Positions 28,729 through 38,345 of a DNA stretch of 64,000 nt are shown here, one piece after another. Where the stretch lies: positions 709,773 through 773,772 of the forward strand of contig CAJNDS010000147.1 of the NCBI GenBank assembly GCA_905221605.1, read 5' to 3'. The notes beneath the pieces are model-generated. The model saw only the letters and a program-made list of their open reading frames with translations. It made no database searches and had not been told where the DNA came from. Position 1 is the stretch's first letter, and each line of letters begins with the position of its first letter. Made by a program: the position numbers and the translations under genes. Source of the stretch: Symbiodinium natans (taxonomy: Eukaryota; Sar; Dinophyceae; Suessiales; Symbiodiniaceae).

Positions 28729-28850
28729 CACTTGGGGGCTTCGGAGTGTGAGACCTGCGCCATTCCGGCAACTTTTCCCGCACGCGCGTTTTTTGGGTGC
28801 ATCCCTAGAAACATATATTCGGGGTTTCTTAGGGCTGTGGTCGCGGTCCT
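28729..28850 (+). CDS. Candidate continuation exon 'HLGASECETCAIPATFPA'
   Basis: Two frames are open here. Joining at the 14-bp repeat gives RVAW-HLGASECETCAIPAT, RAFFGCIPRNIYSGFLRA. Using a GT-AG intron ending at 28696 gives LGTMELSVWLGTWGLR. cDNA would decide. A GT microsatellite follows at 28857. Confidence 0.4.
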
Positions 28851-29208
28851 GAAAATATGTGTGTGTGTGTGTGTGTAAATAATTAAACTGATAGATAAAG
28901 AAACACACAAATAAATAACAAATAAACAATTAATATATATATATATATACATGACCATATAACCGGTCTTCATATTGAGGGGGCCCATACAGGTTTGGAA
29001 AGGCACAGGTTTTGCAGGGTGCGCGGAACTGAGTTCGAGCGGGGATTTCGGGTTTTCGGGTTGATGGTTCAGTGTTCAGGCAGCACACCATGTTCCACAA
29101 AGTTTGGTGCTGGGTGATTCATTCGCTTGCGGAGCCCCGAAAACAGCAGGTTGGTTGGGGATGTGGGATTTGAGAGCTTGGGGCTTATAATTCTAGCTTT
29201 GTGGGCAG

Positions 29209-29270
29209 GCTGAGACAATGAACCTGCATCAACACCCGACGACTCTTCACACACCCCAGCACCCACTCAG
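29209..29270 (+). CDS. Candidate exon with GT-AG borders
   Basis: Acceptor GTGGGCAG and donor CACTCAG/GTCAGC enclose AETMNLHQHPTTLHTPQHPL. Confidence 0.45.
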
Positions 29271-29499
29271 GTCAGCGTTTAGAGCCGGGTGCACATTGAA
29301 TTGTTGTCGGTAGGAGTATAGTCACCCTAAGCCCTCTATCCTGAACACCAAACCCTAGACCCTAGACCCTAGACCCTAAACCCCTAAACCCCTAAACCCC
29401 TAAGCCCTAAACCACCACGCGTCGTGGTGGGCCGTGGGGTTATGGAACGTAAAGGGCCCCACGCAGAGCTTCGCTGAAGCCCCTTAAGAGAGGTTGGCA

Positions 29500-29598
29500 T
29501 TGGGATGTTCCCCCTTATGCTAACAGTCCTTACTAGGGATTCAAAATCGGGTACCATAATTCCCATTAAGAACTCATAGCATAAGGGGGAACATCCCA
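29500..29598. mobile_element. IE-C element, near-complete
   Basis: TTGGGATGTTCCCCCTTATGCTAACAGTCCTTACTAGGGATT..ATAATTCCCATTAAGAACTCATAGCATAAGGGGGAACATCCCA. Confidence 0.8.
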
Positions 29599-29623
29599 GA
29601 GTATGTACCTTAACTTTCTGGTT

Positions 29624-29700
29624 CTCAGTAGGGAATGAGTGTATAGAAGCCCTTAAAGGGTATACATAGGGCCTTCATTCCCTCATTCCTTACTAAGAAC
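29624..29700. mobile_element. IE-L element
   Basis: CAGTAGGGAATGAGTGTATAG..CCCTTAAAGGGTATAC..CTCATTCCTTACTAAG; a second copy is at 34302-34369. Confidence 0.65.
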
Positions 29701-29776
29701 CAGGCAGCTAAGTCATGGCAAGGATTCCTGCATACGGTCTCGCTGGGAAACCCTATAGAGGCATTCTAGAGTTCTG

Positions 29777-29875
29777 CCTTGGGTTTAGGGTTTAGGGTTT
29801 AGGGTTTAGGGTTTAGGGTTTAGGGTTTAGGGTTTAGGGTTTAGGGTTTAGGGTTTAGGGTTTAGGGTTTAGGGC
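29777..29875. repeat. (TTTAGGG)n array, 14 units
   Basis: Perfect units after CTGCCTTGG. Confidence 0.93.
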
Positions 29876-30159
29876 TAATACACCCTAATAATTTGGACGT
29901 AACCTACGATACTTTTCGCTTTATGAGGGTATATGGACCGTTTTAACCTTTTTTAGGTTCATCTAGTCCGCAAGGCAGAAGCCCCTAGGCCACTTTGTTG
30001 CTACCCTTATCAGGCTTGAGTGTCTAGGGCTCAGCTGCCTTCAGTTGACCTCGTGCCTCACCCCTAAACCCTAAACCCTAAACCCTAAACCCAAACCCTA
30101 AACCCTAAACCGTAAACCCTAAACCCATCAAAAATGGCCCCTAAAGCCCTCAATGCCAG

Positions 30160-30224
30160 GTGTATGGTCAGAAGCTCCTGATGGTCGGCGTGCTCAAGAA
30201 CCTGGACAACAAGACCGAAGGCAG
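30160..30224 (+). CDS. Candidate exon 'VYGQKLLMVGVLKNLDNK'
   Basis: Acceptor CAATGCCAG and donor GGCAG/GTTTAG enclose VYGQKLLMVGVLKNLDNKTEG. Both borders and the peptide are good. Confidence 0.55.
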
Positions 30225-30278
30225 GTTTAGTGTTCCACCCCAAAAAAGCCCTAAACCCTAACCCCTAACCCCAACGAG

Positions 30279-30356
30279 TTACCGGCCTACATCGTTCATC
30301 AGGCATGGACTATCCGCAGTCCTTTTGGAACCAAACAACCCCCAACGACACATCAG
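30279..30356 (+). CDS. Candidate exon 'LPAYIVHQAWTIRSPFGT'
   Basis: 26 codons, LPAYIVHQAWTIRSPFGT, KQPPTTHQ, ending CATCAG/GTGTTC. The spacer to the previous exon is only 54 bp, so the relation is unclear. Confidence 0.45.
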
Positions 30357-30448
30357 GTGTTCAAGTAAACCAGTAAACCTTGCACCCCATCCCGCCCCCC
30401 CCCCCCCCCCCAAAAAAAAAAAAAAAAAAACACAGAAAAAAGGGGGGG

Positions 30449-30618
30449 TTACCTTACTGGGGTCCTTACGATAAGGGACTCCTCCTACTTGGGGCTTTAT
30501 ATTAGGGTCCCTTCTAATGGAATCCTACTACTTGGGGCTTTACATCGGGGCCCCTTTGCATAAGGGAATCCTACTACTTTGGGGCTTTACATTAGGGTCC
30601 CTCATTTTCGTAAATCCC
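30449..30618. mobile_element. IE-B-like composite
   Basis: Three tandem copies of (ATAAGGGAATCCTACTACTTGGGGCTTTACATTAGGGTCCC) between GGTTACC and TTTTCGTAAATCCCC. Confidence 0.6.
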
Positions 30619-30624
30619 CAAAAG

Positions 30625-30708
30625 GATGAGCAAGCCACGCGACCTTTCTGAGGCCAAATCGCCACTGCTTTGCAGCTGCACCTTGGAGCACCAAGTTCAG
30701 AATCCTTA
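30625..30708 (+). CDS. Candidate exon 'MSKPRDLSEAKSPLLCSC'
   Basis: Open island after the IE-B composite: MSKPRDLSEAKSPLLCSC, TLEHQVQN. Confidence 0.4.
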
Positions 30709-30775
30709 ATTTAATACCCCCAAGCCTAAACCCTAAACCCTAAACCCGAAAAAACCCTAAACCCGAAACCCGAAA

Positions 30776-31054
30776 CCCTGCGGAAGGCCCGAAGAATCTC
30801 CGGAAATCGCAGAGCCTGAAGTATCCATGGAAGTCGAAGACCTGACATATCTTCCAGAGCTGGCGGACATCGAAGCGCTTGAAACATCCTGGGACTTCGA
30901 AGACCTAGAAGAACTTCCAGAAGACGTGTCTTCATGTTTACTGACACGGGTCGCAGACCGCTTCATTTGTATTTCGCAAGGACATCGAAGAGCTGGAAAA
31001 GCCGTTGGACAAGAAAAAGCAGATAGGGTTCTGGATTTATATACGCTCCCCTGA
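30776..31054 (+). CDS. Acidic coding island 'EVEDLTYLPELADIEALE'
   Basis: About 92 codons on +: PCGRPEESPEIAEPEVSM, EVEDLTYLPELADIEALE, TSWDFEDLEELPEDVSS, then a more basic tail ending in TGA. GAAGAC/GAACTTCCAGA words recur at 20-30 bp spacing, suggesting imperfect repeats of an LxxLPExxDxE type. The opposite strand is open for 139 codons (Ser-rich); I prefer + because all other islands run that way. Confidence 0.5.
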   Translation, partial: PCGRPEESPEIAEPEVSMEVEDLTYLPELADIEALETSWDFEDLEELPEDVSSCLLTRVADRFICISQGHRRAGKAVGQEKADRVLDLYTLP

Positions 31055-31177
31055 GGCCCACCTAACATCCTGCCTAGTCTCCGAACTTTGGCTATAGTAA
31101 GGCAGACCTTTGCCCCGTAAACGCTTGCGAAACGGGTGGGGAAAAAGAACTCCTTGCAGTCCGCCCACCGTGACAAC

Positions 31178-31254
31178 CCTAAACCCTAAACCCTAAACCC
31201 TAAACCCTAAACCCTAAACCCTAAACCCTAAACCCTAAACCCTAAACCCTAAAC
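31178..31254. repeat. (CCCTAAA)n array, 11 units
   Basis: Perfect units. Confidence 0.93.
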
Positions 31255-31633
31255 CCCTGTGCACCCTGAACTCCTCCAATCCTCAAGCCCCGCCGGGCCT
31301 AGAGTGGAGGGGTGCATTACGATATCCCCCTTGGAACCCTAAACCCTAAGCTCTAAACCCTAAGCCCTAAACCCTAAACCCTAATTTTTGGGCATATAAA
31401 ACCCAAGAGGATTTTGAAAATATTGGTTTAAGGGTTCTAAGGGGAGTATAGATTAATCTTGGTGGCAGACCTGGACTTGTTTAGACACCATCACAGATGG
31501 TTTGGGGCTTGGCGTTTGGGGTTTGGGGTTTAGGGTTTAGGGTTTAGGGTTAGGTATTCAAGAGTGTGTTGGACCTGTTGTTAGGGTTTGGACGATTTGG
31601 GACAAGACGTGAGTCCTAAAGTCCTTCTCTCAG

Positions 31634-31685
31634 GTGCCACTACTTTCAGCACGGCCACTGCAGCATGTTGCTGATGTCCAGCAAG
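31634..31685 (+). CDS. Candidate exon 'VPLLSARPLQHVADVQQ'
   Basis: Acceptor CCTTCTCTCAG and donor AGCAAG/GTGGGC enclose 17 codons. Confidence 0.5.
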
Positions 31686-31838
31686 GTGGGCTGGAGCCCG
31701 TAAAAGCTGCAGGGTTTTGTTCATTTTTTTTTTTTTTTGGGGGGGGTCCCCTATCGCCCATTCAATCTATTGTAATCATCACCTTTCGAGAATTCCTTCG
31801 CTTTTTTGATTCGATTTTGGGACGTAGCTGTAGTTCAG

Positions 31839-31929
31839 GACCTGTCAGACCTAGCAACGACGCGGGCTTCAGATGTAGTGCGTTCGTACCTTGGTACTAG
31901 AGACCGCGATGAACAAGGGTTGAACAGAG
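31839..31929 (+). CDS. Candidate exon 'DLSDLATTRASDVVRSYL'
   Basis: Acceptor GTAGTTCAG and donor ACAGAG/GTAAGA are close to consensus. 30 codons: DLSDLATTRASDVVRSYL, GTRDRDEQGLNR. One of the best-bordered exons in the window. Confidence 0.6.
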
Positions 31930-32409
31930 GTAAGACTCAGGAAAAGAGCCTTTTTAGTATCTGCATCCCGGCTTTGAGACGGAGGCCTTCGGGGGGCAGG
32001 GTTTGAACTGTTAAGGTGTTCAAAGCTTTGAGGGCTGTCAAACCTTCTCGTGGCCCTAAACCGCCAAAACCCTAAACCCTAAACCCTTGTCAAAACCCTA
32101 AACCCTAGCTGTGTTCGGGGCAGCTCATTGTTAGGCCCCTAAACCTCAATCCTGCCTCATCCACCACGAAGGGGCTCCCTTCGTAGGGGTTTAGGGTTTG
32201 GGGTTCATGTGGGGTTGGATATCGGAGCCCAATTTAGGGTTTAGGGTTTAGGGTTTCTCTCTCACTTCTACCCAGTGGGTGGGGCTCCTCTTGCACTTAC
32301 TTGTTCCCAGCACTGTCATGGCCGAGCCCATGACTCCAAAAACAGTATAGGACTTAGGGTTTAGGGTGTAGGGTTTAGGGTTTAGGGTTCAGGGTTCAGG
32401 GTTTAGGGT

Positions 32410-32490
32410 ATGACTGCAAAACCCTACGAACGGCCATTCGTAGAAGTATCTAGGATCCTCTCACGTTGCAGGCAGGCATGTCTCAACAGT
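32410..32490 (+). CDS. Candidate exon 'MTAKPYERPFVEVSRILS'
   Basis: 27 codons from an ATG, MTAKPYERPFVEVSRILS, RCRQACLNS, up to CAACAG/TAGGG. Confidence 0.45.
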
Positions 32491-32516
32491 AGGGTTTAGG
32501 GTTTAGGGCCTAGGGC

Positions 32517-32603
32517 TCTGTTCCGAAGGTCAACGAGACGTCGCTGGAGAAGGTCAGGCGGCTGACAGCCCACGCAAAGTTGCAGGTGCCAGAGGGATCG
32601 TAA
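32517..32603 (+). CDS. Candidate exon 'SVPKVNETSLEKVRRLTA'
   Basis: 28 codons then TAA: SVPKVNETSLEKVRRLTA, HAKLQVPEGS. Helical and charged. Confidence 0.45.
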   Translation, partial: SVPKVNETSLEKVRRLTAHAKLQVPEGS

Positions 32604-32641
32604 ATTAATATAGGGGTCGGAATAATTACCTGGGTTGTGCT

Positions 32642-32725
32642 TTGGGATAGCTTTAAAATTCCCTTTTTTTCCGCTCGAACCTATTCATAAATAATTTTCA
32701 AAGGGCTTTAAAGCACCACTCAGCT
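32642..32725. mobile_element. IE-J element
   Basis: TTTGGGATAGCTTTAAAATTCCC..CGAACCTATTCATAAATAATTTTCAAAGGGCTTTAAAGCACCACTCAG, shared with 6777-6955. Confidence 0.5.
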
Positions 32726-32898
32726 ACGACTGCACCACAAACCTACACCCTAAATCCTAAACCCCCCAAAATCACACTTTGCCCCGAAAAACCCTGCACC
32801 CTAAATCCTAAACCCTAAGCTCCCCCTGCAGGTGGTGAACGACGTGCACGTGGCGGGACCCAGGACTGAAGCCCTAAACCCTAAACCCTGAACCCTAA

Positions 32899-32981
32899 AG
32901 TTCAAGTGGTTGAAGCACCCGGAATGCCCGAATGCATGGGTTTGGTATGAGGGTTTTCGGGAGGAGAGGAGTTTGGGTTGA
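32899..32981 (+). CDS. Candidate exon 'KFKWLKHPECPNAWVWYE'
   Basis: Open as KFKWLKHPECPNAWVWYE, GFREERSLG. Rich in aromatics. Confidence 0.45.
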
Positions 32982-33086
32982 AAAGGGTTTAGGGTTTAGG
33001 GACCTCCCAAGAAGAGTTTCGGCATCCTGGCAGCAAGGAGTCCAGTTGCAAAAAGGGACCTCCCAAGACAAGTATCTAGGACCTAG

Positions 33087-33165
33087 CACCCAGGGCAGGT
33101 CCGTATTCCCTTTGTTTGGTGCGCTTGGCCTTTTGTTCCTAGGTTGCTCTTGGGTCTAGGCTTGC
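33087..33165. mobile_element. IE-K element
   Basis: GGACCTAGCACCCAGGG..TATTCCCTTTG..CCTAGGTTGCTCTTGGGTCTAGG. The word GGGACCTCCCAAGA flanks it in two copies (33000 and 33055). Confidence 0.5.
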
Positions 33166-33552
33166 TTATAGGGCTCATCGGGCTCGTAGGTCTTATTGGG
33201 TTTGTGGACATGGGCTTGCAAGGTTCGTATGGTTTACAGGGTTCGTCCGGTATATGGAGGGTTTTTTCGGGATTTATGGGGCTAAGGGGCTTTGTCGGGT
33301 TTGCAGGGCTTCCGGGGTGAACAGGGTTTAGTATAGGGTTTAGGGTTTAGGGTTTAGGGTTTAGGGCTCATATAGAATTCATGCGGCGCATAGTATTCTA
33401 GGGCTTAGGGACCTCTCACACCCTCGAGGCGCCCCATTTGCTCACAGCCCAAATCAACATGAAAGACCGCCCTCAGCCCTGAAACTGTAGGGTTTAAGGT
33501 TTGGGGTCTAGGTCTTAGGGCTTAGGGGTTAGGGTTCAGCCCGTCATGGTAC

Positions 33553-33669
33553 CTGGAGGTTCATGGGCGCACATGACCCAAGTCATCCTACTTAATTAGC
33601 CTGCTCAGTGGACTTAGGGGGCTTACAAGTACCGTTATAATTGGGGTTATAAGTACCAATTAACCTCCA
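33553..33669. mobile_element. IE-G element
   Basis: CTGGAGGTTCATGGGCGCACAT..GGCTTACAAGTACCGTTATAATTGGGGTTATAAGTACCAATTAACCTCCA. Confidence 0.7.
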
Positions 33670-33735
33670 TTCATAGGGCCTAGTAGCCGATCCTAAACCT
33701 TAAACAGTAACACAGTAAACCCTGGTAGAGGACCG

Positions 33736-33829
33736 TCAAGCTCGCCGGCTTACGAAATGCGATCCTCGAGAATGCTTTCAAGAAGCCATGGGACTACCTC
33801 ATGGCAGCTTGGCCCCAAGCCCAAAACCC
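33736..33829 (+). CDS. Candidate exon 'VKLAGLRNAILENAFKKP'
   Basis: Open as VKLAGLRNAILENAFKKP, WDYLMAAWPQA, helix-like. A second frame is open (ECFQEAMGLPHGSLAPS). Confidence 0.45.
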
Positions 33830-34089
33830 CTAAACCCCTAAACCCTCAAGCCCCTAAACCCCCAAACCATCCCAAACCCCTAAACCCCTAAACCCTCAAG
33901 CCCCTAAACCGCCGAACCTCTAAACCCCCTAAACCCCCCAAACCCTCAAGCCCCTAAACCCCCAACTCCCTCTCCCAACCAATACCTCTGAGCCGCTGGA
34001 GTATGCCGAAAGGATTGAGTCGGCGTAGGATCTAGGGAACCCTAAACCCTCGGTCCGGGCTGAAGGTATAGGGACAAGTACGTTCCCGG

Positions 34090-34215
34090 AATCTCGTGAC
34101 CCGCAAGCTGTGCAAGCCCCCGAAACAAGCCCTTCACAACTCCATGTTGAATGCTTTTCAGAAAACTTGCCGGTCAGTCGTTAGCATTCAACATGAGTCC
34201 GCATGTCCTAGGGTT
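34090..34215 (+). CDS. Candidate exon 'LVTRKLCKPPKQALHNSM'
   Basis: About 42 codons, YVPRNLVTRKLCKPPKQ, ALHNSMLNAFQKTCRSV, VSIQHESACPRV. It contains a 13-bp perfect inverted repeat, CATGTTGAATGCT (34143-34155) / AGCATTCAACATG (34183-34195). Confidence 0.45.
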
Positions 34216-34256
34216 TGTAGGGTTTAGGATTTTGGGTGAATCCTTGGCCCCCCACC

Positions 34257-34257
<1 letters not shown>

Positions 34258-34292
<35 letters not shown>
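34258..34292. repeat. Poly-C run (about 34)
   Basis: Homopolymer next to the IE-L copy at 34302. Confidence 0.9.
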
Positions 34293-34301
34293 CCCCCTCT
34301 T

Positions 34302-34369
34302 AGTAGGGAATGAGTGTATTAGGGCCGTATCAATACCCTTTAAGGGATTGCATACGGTACCTCATTCCC
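34302..34369. mobile_element. IE-L element
   Basis: TAGTAGGGAATGAGTGTATTAGGGCC..CCTCATTCCCTACTA; inverted ends of 14 bp. Confidence 0.7.
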
Positions 34370-34505
34370 TACTAAACACCCCTAAACACTACACACCCTC
34401 TTCAAACCCTACAAGCACTCTTAAAACCCTCTAAACCCCTAAACCCTAAACCCTGAACCCTAAACCCTAAACCCTAAACCCTACACCCTACAGACCCCCA
34501 GACCC

Positions 34506-34610
34506 CAGCCAACTGAGGTGGCCGACCTGGACAACACAGTCGTTTGGGACTCGCAGACCTTTGCTGGTCTTCTGAACGCCATCAAGTTGGAGGCCTGTAT
34601 ACTTAGGGCT
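34506..34610 (+). CDS. Candidate exon 'PTEVADLDNTVVWDSQTF'
   Basis: 35 codons, PTEVADLDNTVVWDSQTF, AGLLNAIKLEACIL. Very protein-like. Confidence 0.5.
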
Positions 34611-34903
34611 CATAGGGTTTAGGGTTTAGGGTTTGGGGTTTAGGGTTTAGGGTTTAGGGTGTTGCGAGGCAGGCAGTGGTCAGGAGACCTCCTGCAGAAA
34701 AGGCTGTTTAGGCTTACTCTTGTGGTTTTTTTTTTCTTTTTTTTTTTTTTTTGGGGGGGGGGGGGGGAGGCTTTCGGTATTTTTGCTTTGATTCCATCTT
34801 TGATTCCATCTTCCAAGTGTGTTTAGGCTTACTTGTGTGGTTTTTTGGGGGGGGCTTTCGGTGTTTTTGCTCTGATTCCAGCTTCCAAGTGTACTTCCAT
34901 GTC

Positions 34904-34967
34904 TGGAGGATCGTTGTGGGGCCGGAACCCTCGAAACCCCCTGAAGCCTGTCTAGTGGTGATACTAG
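34904..34967 (+). CDS. Candidate exon 'WRIVVGPEPSKPPEACLV'
   Basis: 21 codons ending ATACTAG/GTAGGC. Upstream is a duplicated block (TTTAGGCTTACT.GTGTGG..GGGGCTTTCGGT.TTTTTGCT) containing poly-T/poly-G. Confidence 0.45.
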
Positions 34968-35060
34968 GTAGGCCTTTTGGGATACTGTATGGTACCCCTG
35001 ATTTTTGAAAAAGATCATGTTTAGGATCATATGTTGTTAGAGGGTGTTAAAAGGGCCAGC

Positions 35061-35387
35061 CTAGTGCAGTATTCCATGGTTCGCGTTCATTGTTGCGGTG
35101 CCGGCCGCGTGAATCTTCGGATTTGAGGATGCTGCCCTAAACGGCCGCAAGGAGGAACGTTTCTCGAACCTTTGGGGCCTGAATGAGGTCCCCACATGGT
35201 GATCCCACACCCCAGCAAGCTCAGAAAAAACGAACGAGGATATACGCGCAGTTATGTAAAGAAATCTGGCCGCGCCCGCCAGAAACATTGGGATGGAGTG
35301 AGCTTCGCTGCGACACAGTACTATGACTGGAGCCTCGGCTAGGTGAAGGAGTTTTTGTTCCCTCAAGTACGCACAGACTTGTCCCAC
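35061..35387 (-). CDS. Possible opposite-strand ORF, or + strand exon
   Basis: Minus is open for 108 codons (GQVCAYLREQKLLHLAEAP...). On +, part of the same DNA reads VIPHPSKLRKNERGYTRSYV and KKSGRARQKHWDGVSFAA with stops outside. Without a homolog I cannot choose. Confidence 0.3.
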   Translation of the reverse strand: MGQVCAYLREQKLLHLAEAPVIVLCRSEAHSIPMFLAGAARFLYITARISSFVFSELAGVWDHHVGTSFRPQRFEKRSSLRPFRAASSNPKIHAAGTATMNANHGILH

Positions 35388-35668
35388 ATCTACAATAAAC
35401 CCTAAACCCTAGATTAAAGATTTGGGCTTGGGCTCCTTTGCAGCACTTTTCGGTTCTTCGAGCTCTGTTTCGCTAGGATGAGTGCAGACTGACTACAGGG
35501 CCTCACCAAGGAGGGGCACGCTTACCACCATAAACCCTAAACCTTAAACCACGCCTACCATGGAAACTATTCCCGACTAAGAACCGACCAGCGAGGCGAA
35601 GTCTCAAGGGACTAAAGGGGTTTAGGGTTTAGGGTATAGGGTTTAGGGTTTAGGGGAAAAGGGACCTT

Positions 35669-35797
35669 ACAAGGAGGGCCCCCCCTAGCTATAAGTAGAG
35701 TCATAAGAACCCGAAATTGGGTCATAAGGATCCTAAATTTAGGTCATAAGTCCCTTAGCTACAGTTAGTACAGTAAGGGGGCCCCTCCTTGTAGGGG
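35669..35797. mobile_element. Inverted-repeat element with ACAAGGAGGGGCCCC ends
   Basis: CTTACAAGGAGGGCCCCCCCTAGCTATAAG..CTTAGCTACAG..AAGGGGGCCCCTCCTTGTAGG; internal GGGTCATAAG repeats. No second copy noticed with the same ends. Confidence 0.65.
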
Positions 35798-36228
35798 TAT
35801 TGAAGGGCTGCTTAGGTTTCTATAAGGGCCGCGACCGAAGTTCTTTTTAGGAAGCCGGTGATTGCCAGGGCTAGCCTGCCGCGAAGGATTCTTGTGGCCC
35901 TTGGAGCTGCTAGGGTTTAGGGTTTAGGGTGTGGAGGGTTTAGGTGGGGATGTCCTTGTAATTCTCGGGTTTTTGGACCCGTTTGAGTTCCTTTCACCCA
36001 CCGTCTACCAATTGCTTAAGAACCCCTGCCGAATTCTCCTTGTACTCTAGACGTGTGGGCTTGGCAAACAACCCCTCGGTGGAAGTTTAAAACGGGGGCG
36101 GCCCCGAAATTCGCGATTGATTGTAAAACAATGAGGAATTCAAATACTAAGGTTCACGTATAAGCATCTGAGAATGTCAAGCTTCACGGAAGCGCCACTT
36201 CCAGTACTGAGCTTGTACAGTACAGAGC

Positions 36229-36452
36229 ATGAAAAGGCAGTCGACTCACGGAAACATCGATTCCAGTACTAAGCTTGTGCTACACAGCAATGAGAATCCA
36301 TGCCTTGTCAATGAAAATCGCGACTCCCCAACCCACGGTCGTGCGCGTTCCCGGCGCGAGCACGATTTGACTCACATCGTGAACGGCGCCTACATGTGGA
36401 GCCGCTGTGCCACCCGGACAAGTGGATACATGTCCACCACTAAAGATACTAC
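36229..36452 (+). CDS. Coding island 'VNENRDSPTHGRARSRRE'
   Basis: About 75 codons up to the IE-F arm at 36452: VNENRDSPTHGRARSRRE, HDLTHIVNGAYMWSRCAT, RTSGYMSTTKDT. The first part is an imperfect direct duplication of 36185-36240 (TCACGGAA..TTCCAGTACT.AGCTTGT). Confidence 0.5.
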
Positions 36453-36539
36453 CCGAAGGCTCCAATGTAGTTCTTTTTTGGGTTAGTTATAGGGGATTCT
36501 AGTATACTACCCCAAAAGGTATTTCGTAGGAGCCTTTGG
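36452..36539. mobile_element. IE-F element
   Basis: CCCGAAGGCTCCAATGTAGTTC..TATACTACCCCAAAAGGTATTTCGTAGGAGCCTTTGG. Confidence 0.75.
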
Positions 36540-36608
36540 ATAAACATGTACTACAATGTACGATTGTGTGGCATCATAACCTGTGCTATCCTAGACACGT
36601 GGGTTTTC

Positions 36609-36757
36609 CTTGTTAAACGATAAGGAAGAACAAACGGTACAAGGCTTGCACTCGGGCACGTGCATTTACGACGGTTTTTTTGTGCTAGCCCACGTGAACA
36701 AGCACGTGCCGTCGTGGCCTTCTGCCAAAGTATTTCGCGCATACCCAAGCCCTAAAA
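36609..36757 (+). CDS. Candidate exon 'DKEEQTVQGLHSGTCIYD'
   Basis: About 45 codons, DKEEQTVQGLHSGTCIYD, GFFVLAHVNKHVPSWPSA, KVFRAYPS. Protein-like with alternating hydrophobic residues. Confidence 0.5.
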
Positions 36758-36964
36758 GCCCCCTAAATCCTGAACCCTGCTTTCTCTGTAGCCCTGACTT
36801 CCGAGGACTTTTCCTCTCTAAATTGGTTTAGGGTTTAGAGTTTGGAAGGTTTACCTCTAGGGTCCTTATTATAAAGCCCCTTGTGGGATTCTTGGGTGAC
36901 CTACAAAAAAAGTAGCTTTGGGTTTTTCAGGGCTAGGATTTAGGGCACCCTTATAACCCCCCAA

Positions 36965-37049
36965 AAGGTGGGCAGCACGTTGCAACAAGCTCTCGCCGAA
37001 CTGTGTGGCCCACAGGAGCCCATTGCGAAGTGCCCAGGGGCGGGTTTGG
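36965..37049 (+). CDS. Candidate exon 'VGSTLQQALAELCGPQEP'
   Basis: 26 codons, VGSTLQQALAELCGPQEP, IAKCPGA. Confidence 0.45.
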
Positions 37050-37223
37050 GGGTTTTGGGCTTGGGGTTTGTGTTTGGGGTTTAGGATTTAGGGTTCAGGG
37101 TTTAGGGTTTAGGGTTTCGGGTTTAGGGTTAGGGTGAGGGCTGCTGTAGGAACGTGTCTCAGCAGGGTACTTGTGAGCCCAGCTGTGGGAACTTGCGGAA
37201 GCTTCGTCCCTGAACCCTAAACC

Positions 37224-37349
37224 GTAGACCCTAAACCCTAACCCTAAACCCTAAACCCTAAACCCTAAACCCTAAACCCTAAACCCTAAACCCTAAACCC
37301 TAAACCCTAAACCCTAAACCCTAAACCCTAAACCCTAAACCCTAAACCC
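37224..37349. repeat. (CCCTAAA)n array, 17 units
   Basis: Left partner of the TTTAGGG array at 37456-37519; a unique island with an exon candidate lies between. Confidence 0.93.
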
Positions 37350-37405
37350 AATCGAAGCCGTGGAGGAGCTGTCATGAAAGTGCAGACTATCCTTGCATCG
37401 CGGAG
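37350..37405 (+). CDS. Candidate exon 'NRSRGGAVMKVQTILASR'
   Basis: 18 codons ending CGGAG/GTGAGG, a good donor. Confidence 0.45.
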
Positions 37406-37737
37406 GTGAGGGCTCTGGGGAGCACATGCCCCAACCTCGGGGACCCTATAAAGGCGTTTAGGGTTTAGGGTTTAGGGTTTAGGGTTTAGGGTTTAGGGTT
37501 TAGGGTTTAGGGTTTAGGGTCCATATTCCAAAAGAGCATCATAGTAGTATAGGGTGTATTTCATCCGAGTAGCTGTCTGCGGGCCTGGGAACTTGGTATT
37601 GCATGTTAGGGGTTTAGGGTTTAGGGTTTAGGGTTTTCTTCCCCTGAACCCTCAACCCCTGAATCGTCGTCCTTTCTGGGTATCACTTTGCAAGAGTGAG
37701 GCTTCACAAAATCCCAAACTCCAAAACCCTGATCCCG

Positions 37738-37925
37738 GGTTCACTACCAAGTTGCTTAAGAACCTTCAAAGAACTGAAGAGCGTATTCCTTATAAGGGCC
37801 AGATTGGGATGATTGTTTGTTATTCTTTTGGGGCTGTTAAGCGAATACGTAGCTACCAATCGCTTAAGAACCCTCGGGATGATTGTTTGTTATTCTTTTG
37901 GGGTTCTTAAGCAAATAGTAGTTCA
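37738..37925. mobile_element. IE-I element with duplicated core
   Basis: AAGTTGCTTAAGAACC at left; GGGATGATTGTTTGTTATTCTTTTGGGG.T.TTAAGC.AATA occurs twice (37807 and 37870). Confidence 0.65.
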
Positions 37926-37940
37926 GGGAAGAGGTTGTAA

Positions 37941-38043
37941 CCTTCAGGGCCCGTGCCTTCGAAGGACTTTGGTCATGGATTGGCAGACCAAGGGTTGGAC
38001 GATTTGGGATCTTCGTCCTTCCGCACTTCCTTTTGACATTTCG
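37941..38043 (+). CDS. Candidate exon 'DWQTKGWTIWDLRPSALP'
   Basis: Open as LVMDWQTKGWTIWDLRPS, ALPFDIS up to GGGTTTAGGG. A 15-bp word for WTIWD (TTGGACGATTTGGGA) recurs at 31588. Confidence 0.45.
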
Positions 38044-38288
38044 GGTTTAGGGTTTAGGGTTTAGGGCTTAGGGCTTAGGGCTTAGGGTTTAGGGTGTTTT
38101 GTTGGAGTACCTCCAAAATGACCACTTAGGAACCAGAGTCGCTTATCCTAATAAGCCCCCCTAGACCAAGAAGAACACCCTGTCTATTCCTGGGTTGCTC
38201 TTGGTCTAGACTACATTTCGGGGTCCAAGCAACCAGCGCGCTCCCGCGACAAAAAAAAAAAAAAAAAAAAAAAAACTGTCTTGCACAG

Positions 38289-38345
38289 GCCATGATGGAC
38301 GAGAATCCGGATCACTTCTATCCTGTTTCTCGGCCGTGCTGTTAG
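38289..38345 (+). CDS. Candidate terminal exon 'AMMDENPDHFYPVSRPCC'
   Basis: After a poly-A run and CTTGCACAG, 18 codons AMMDENPDHFYPVSRPCC then TAG. Confidence 0.5.
   Translation, partial: AMMDENPDHFYPVSRPCC

Noticed and set aside
30757-31176. 139-codon Ser-rich frame on minus
   Set aside because: It is the mirror of an acidic + frame, and partly runs through telomeric units; the + reading fits the surrounding strand bias.
31609-31633. 25-bp intron GTGAGT...TCTCAG
   Set aside because: Too short for a spliceosomal intron; the acceptor is kept but the donor is treated as chance.
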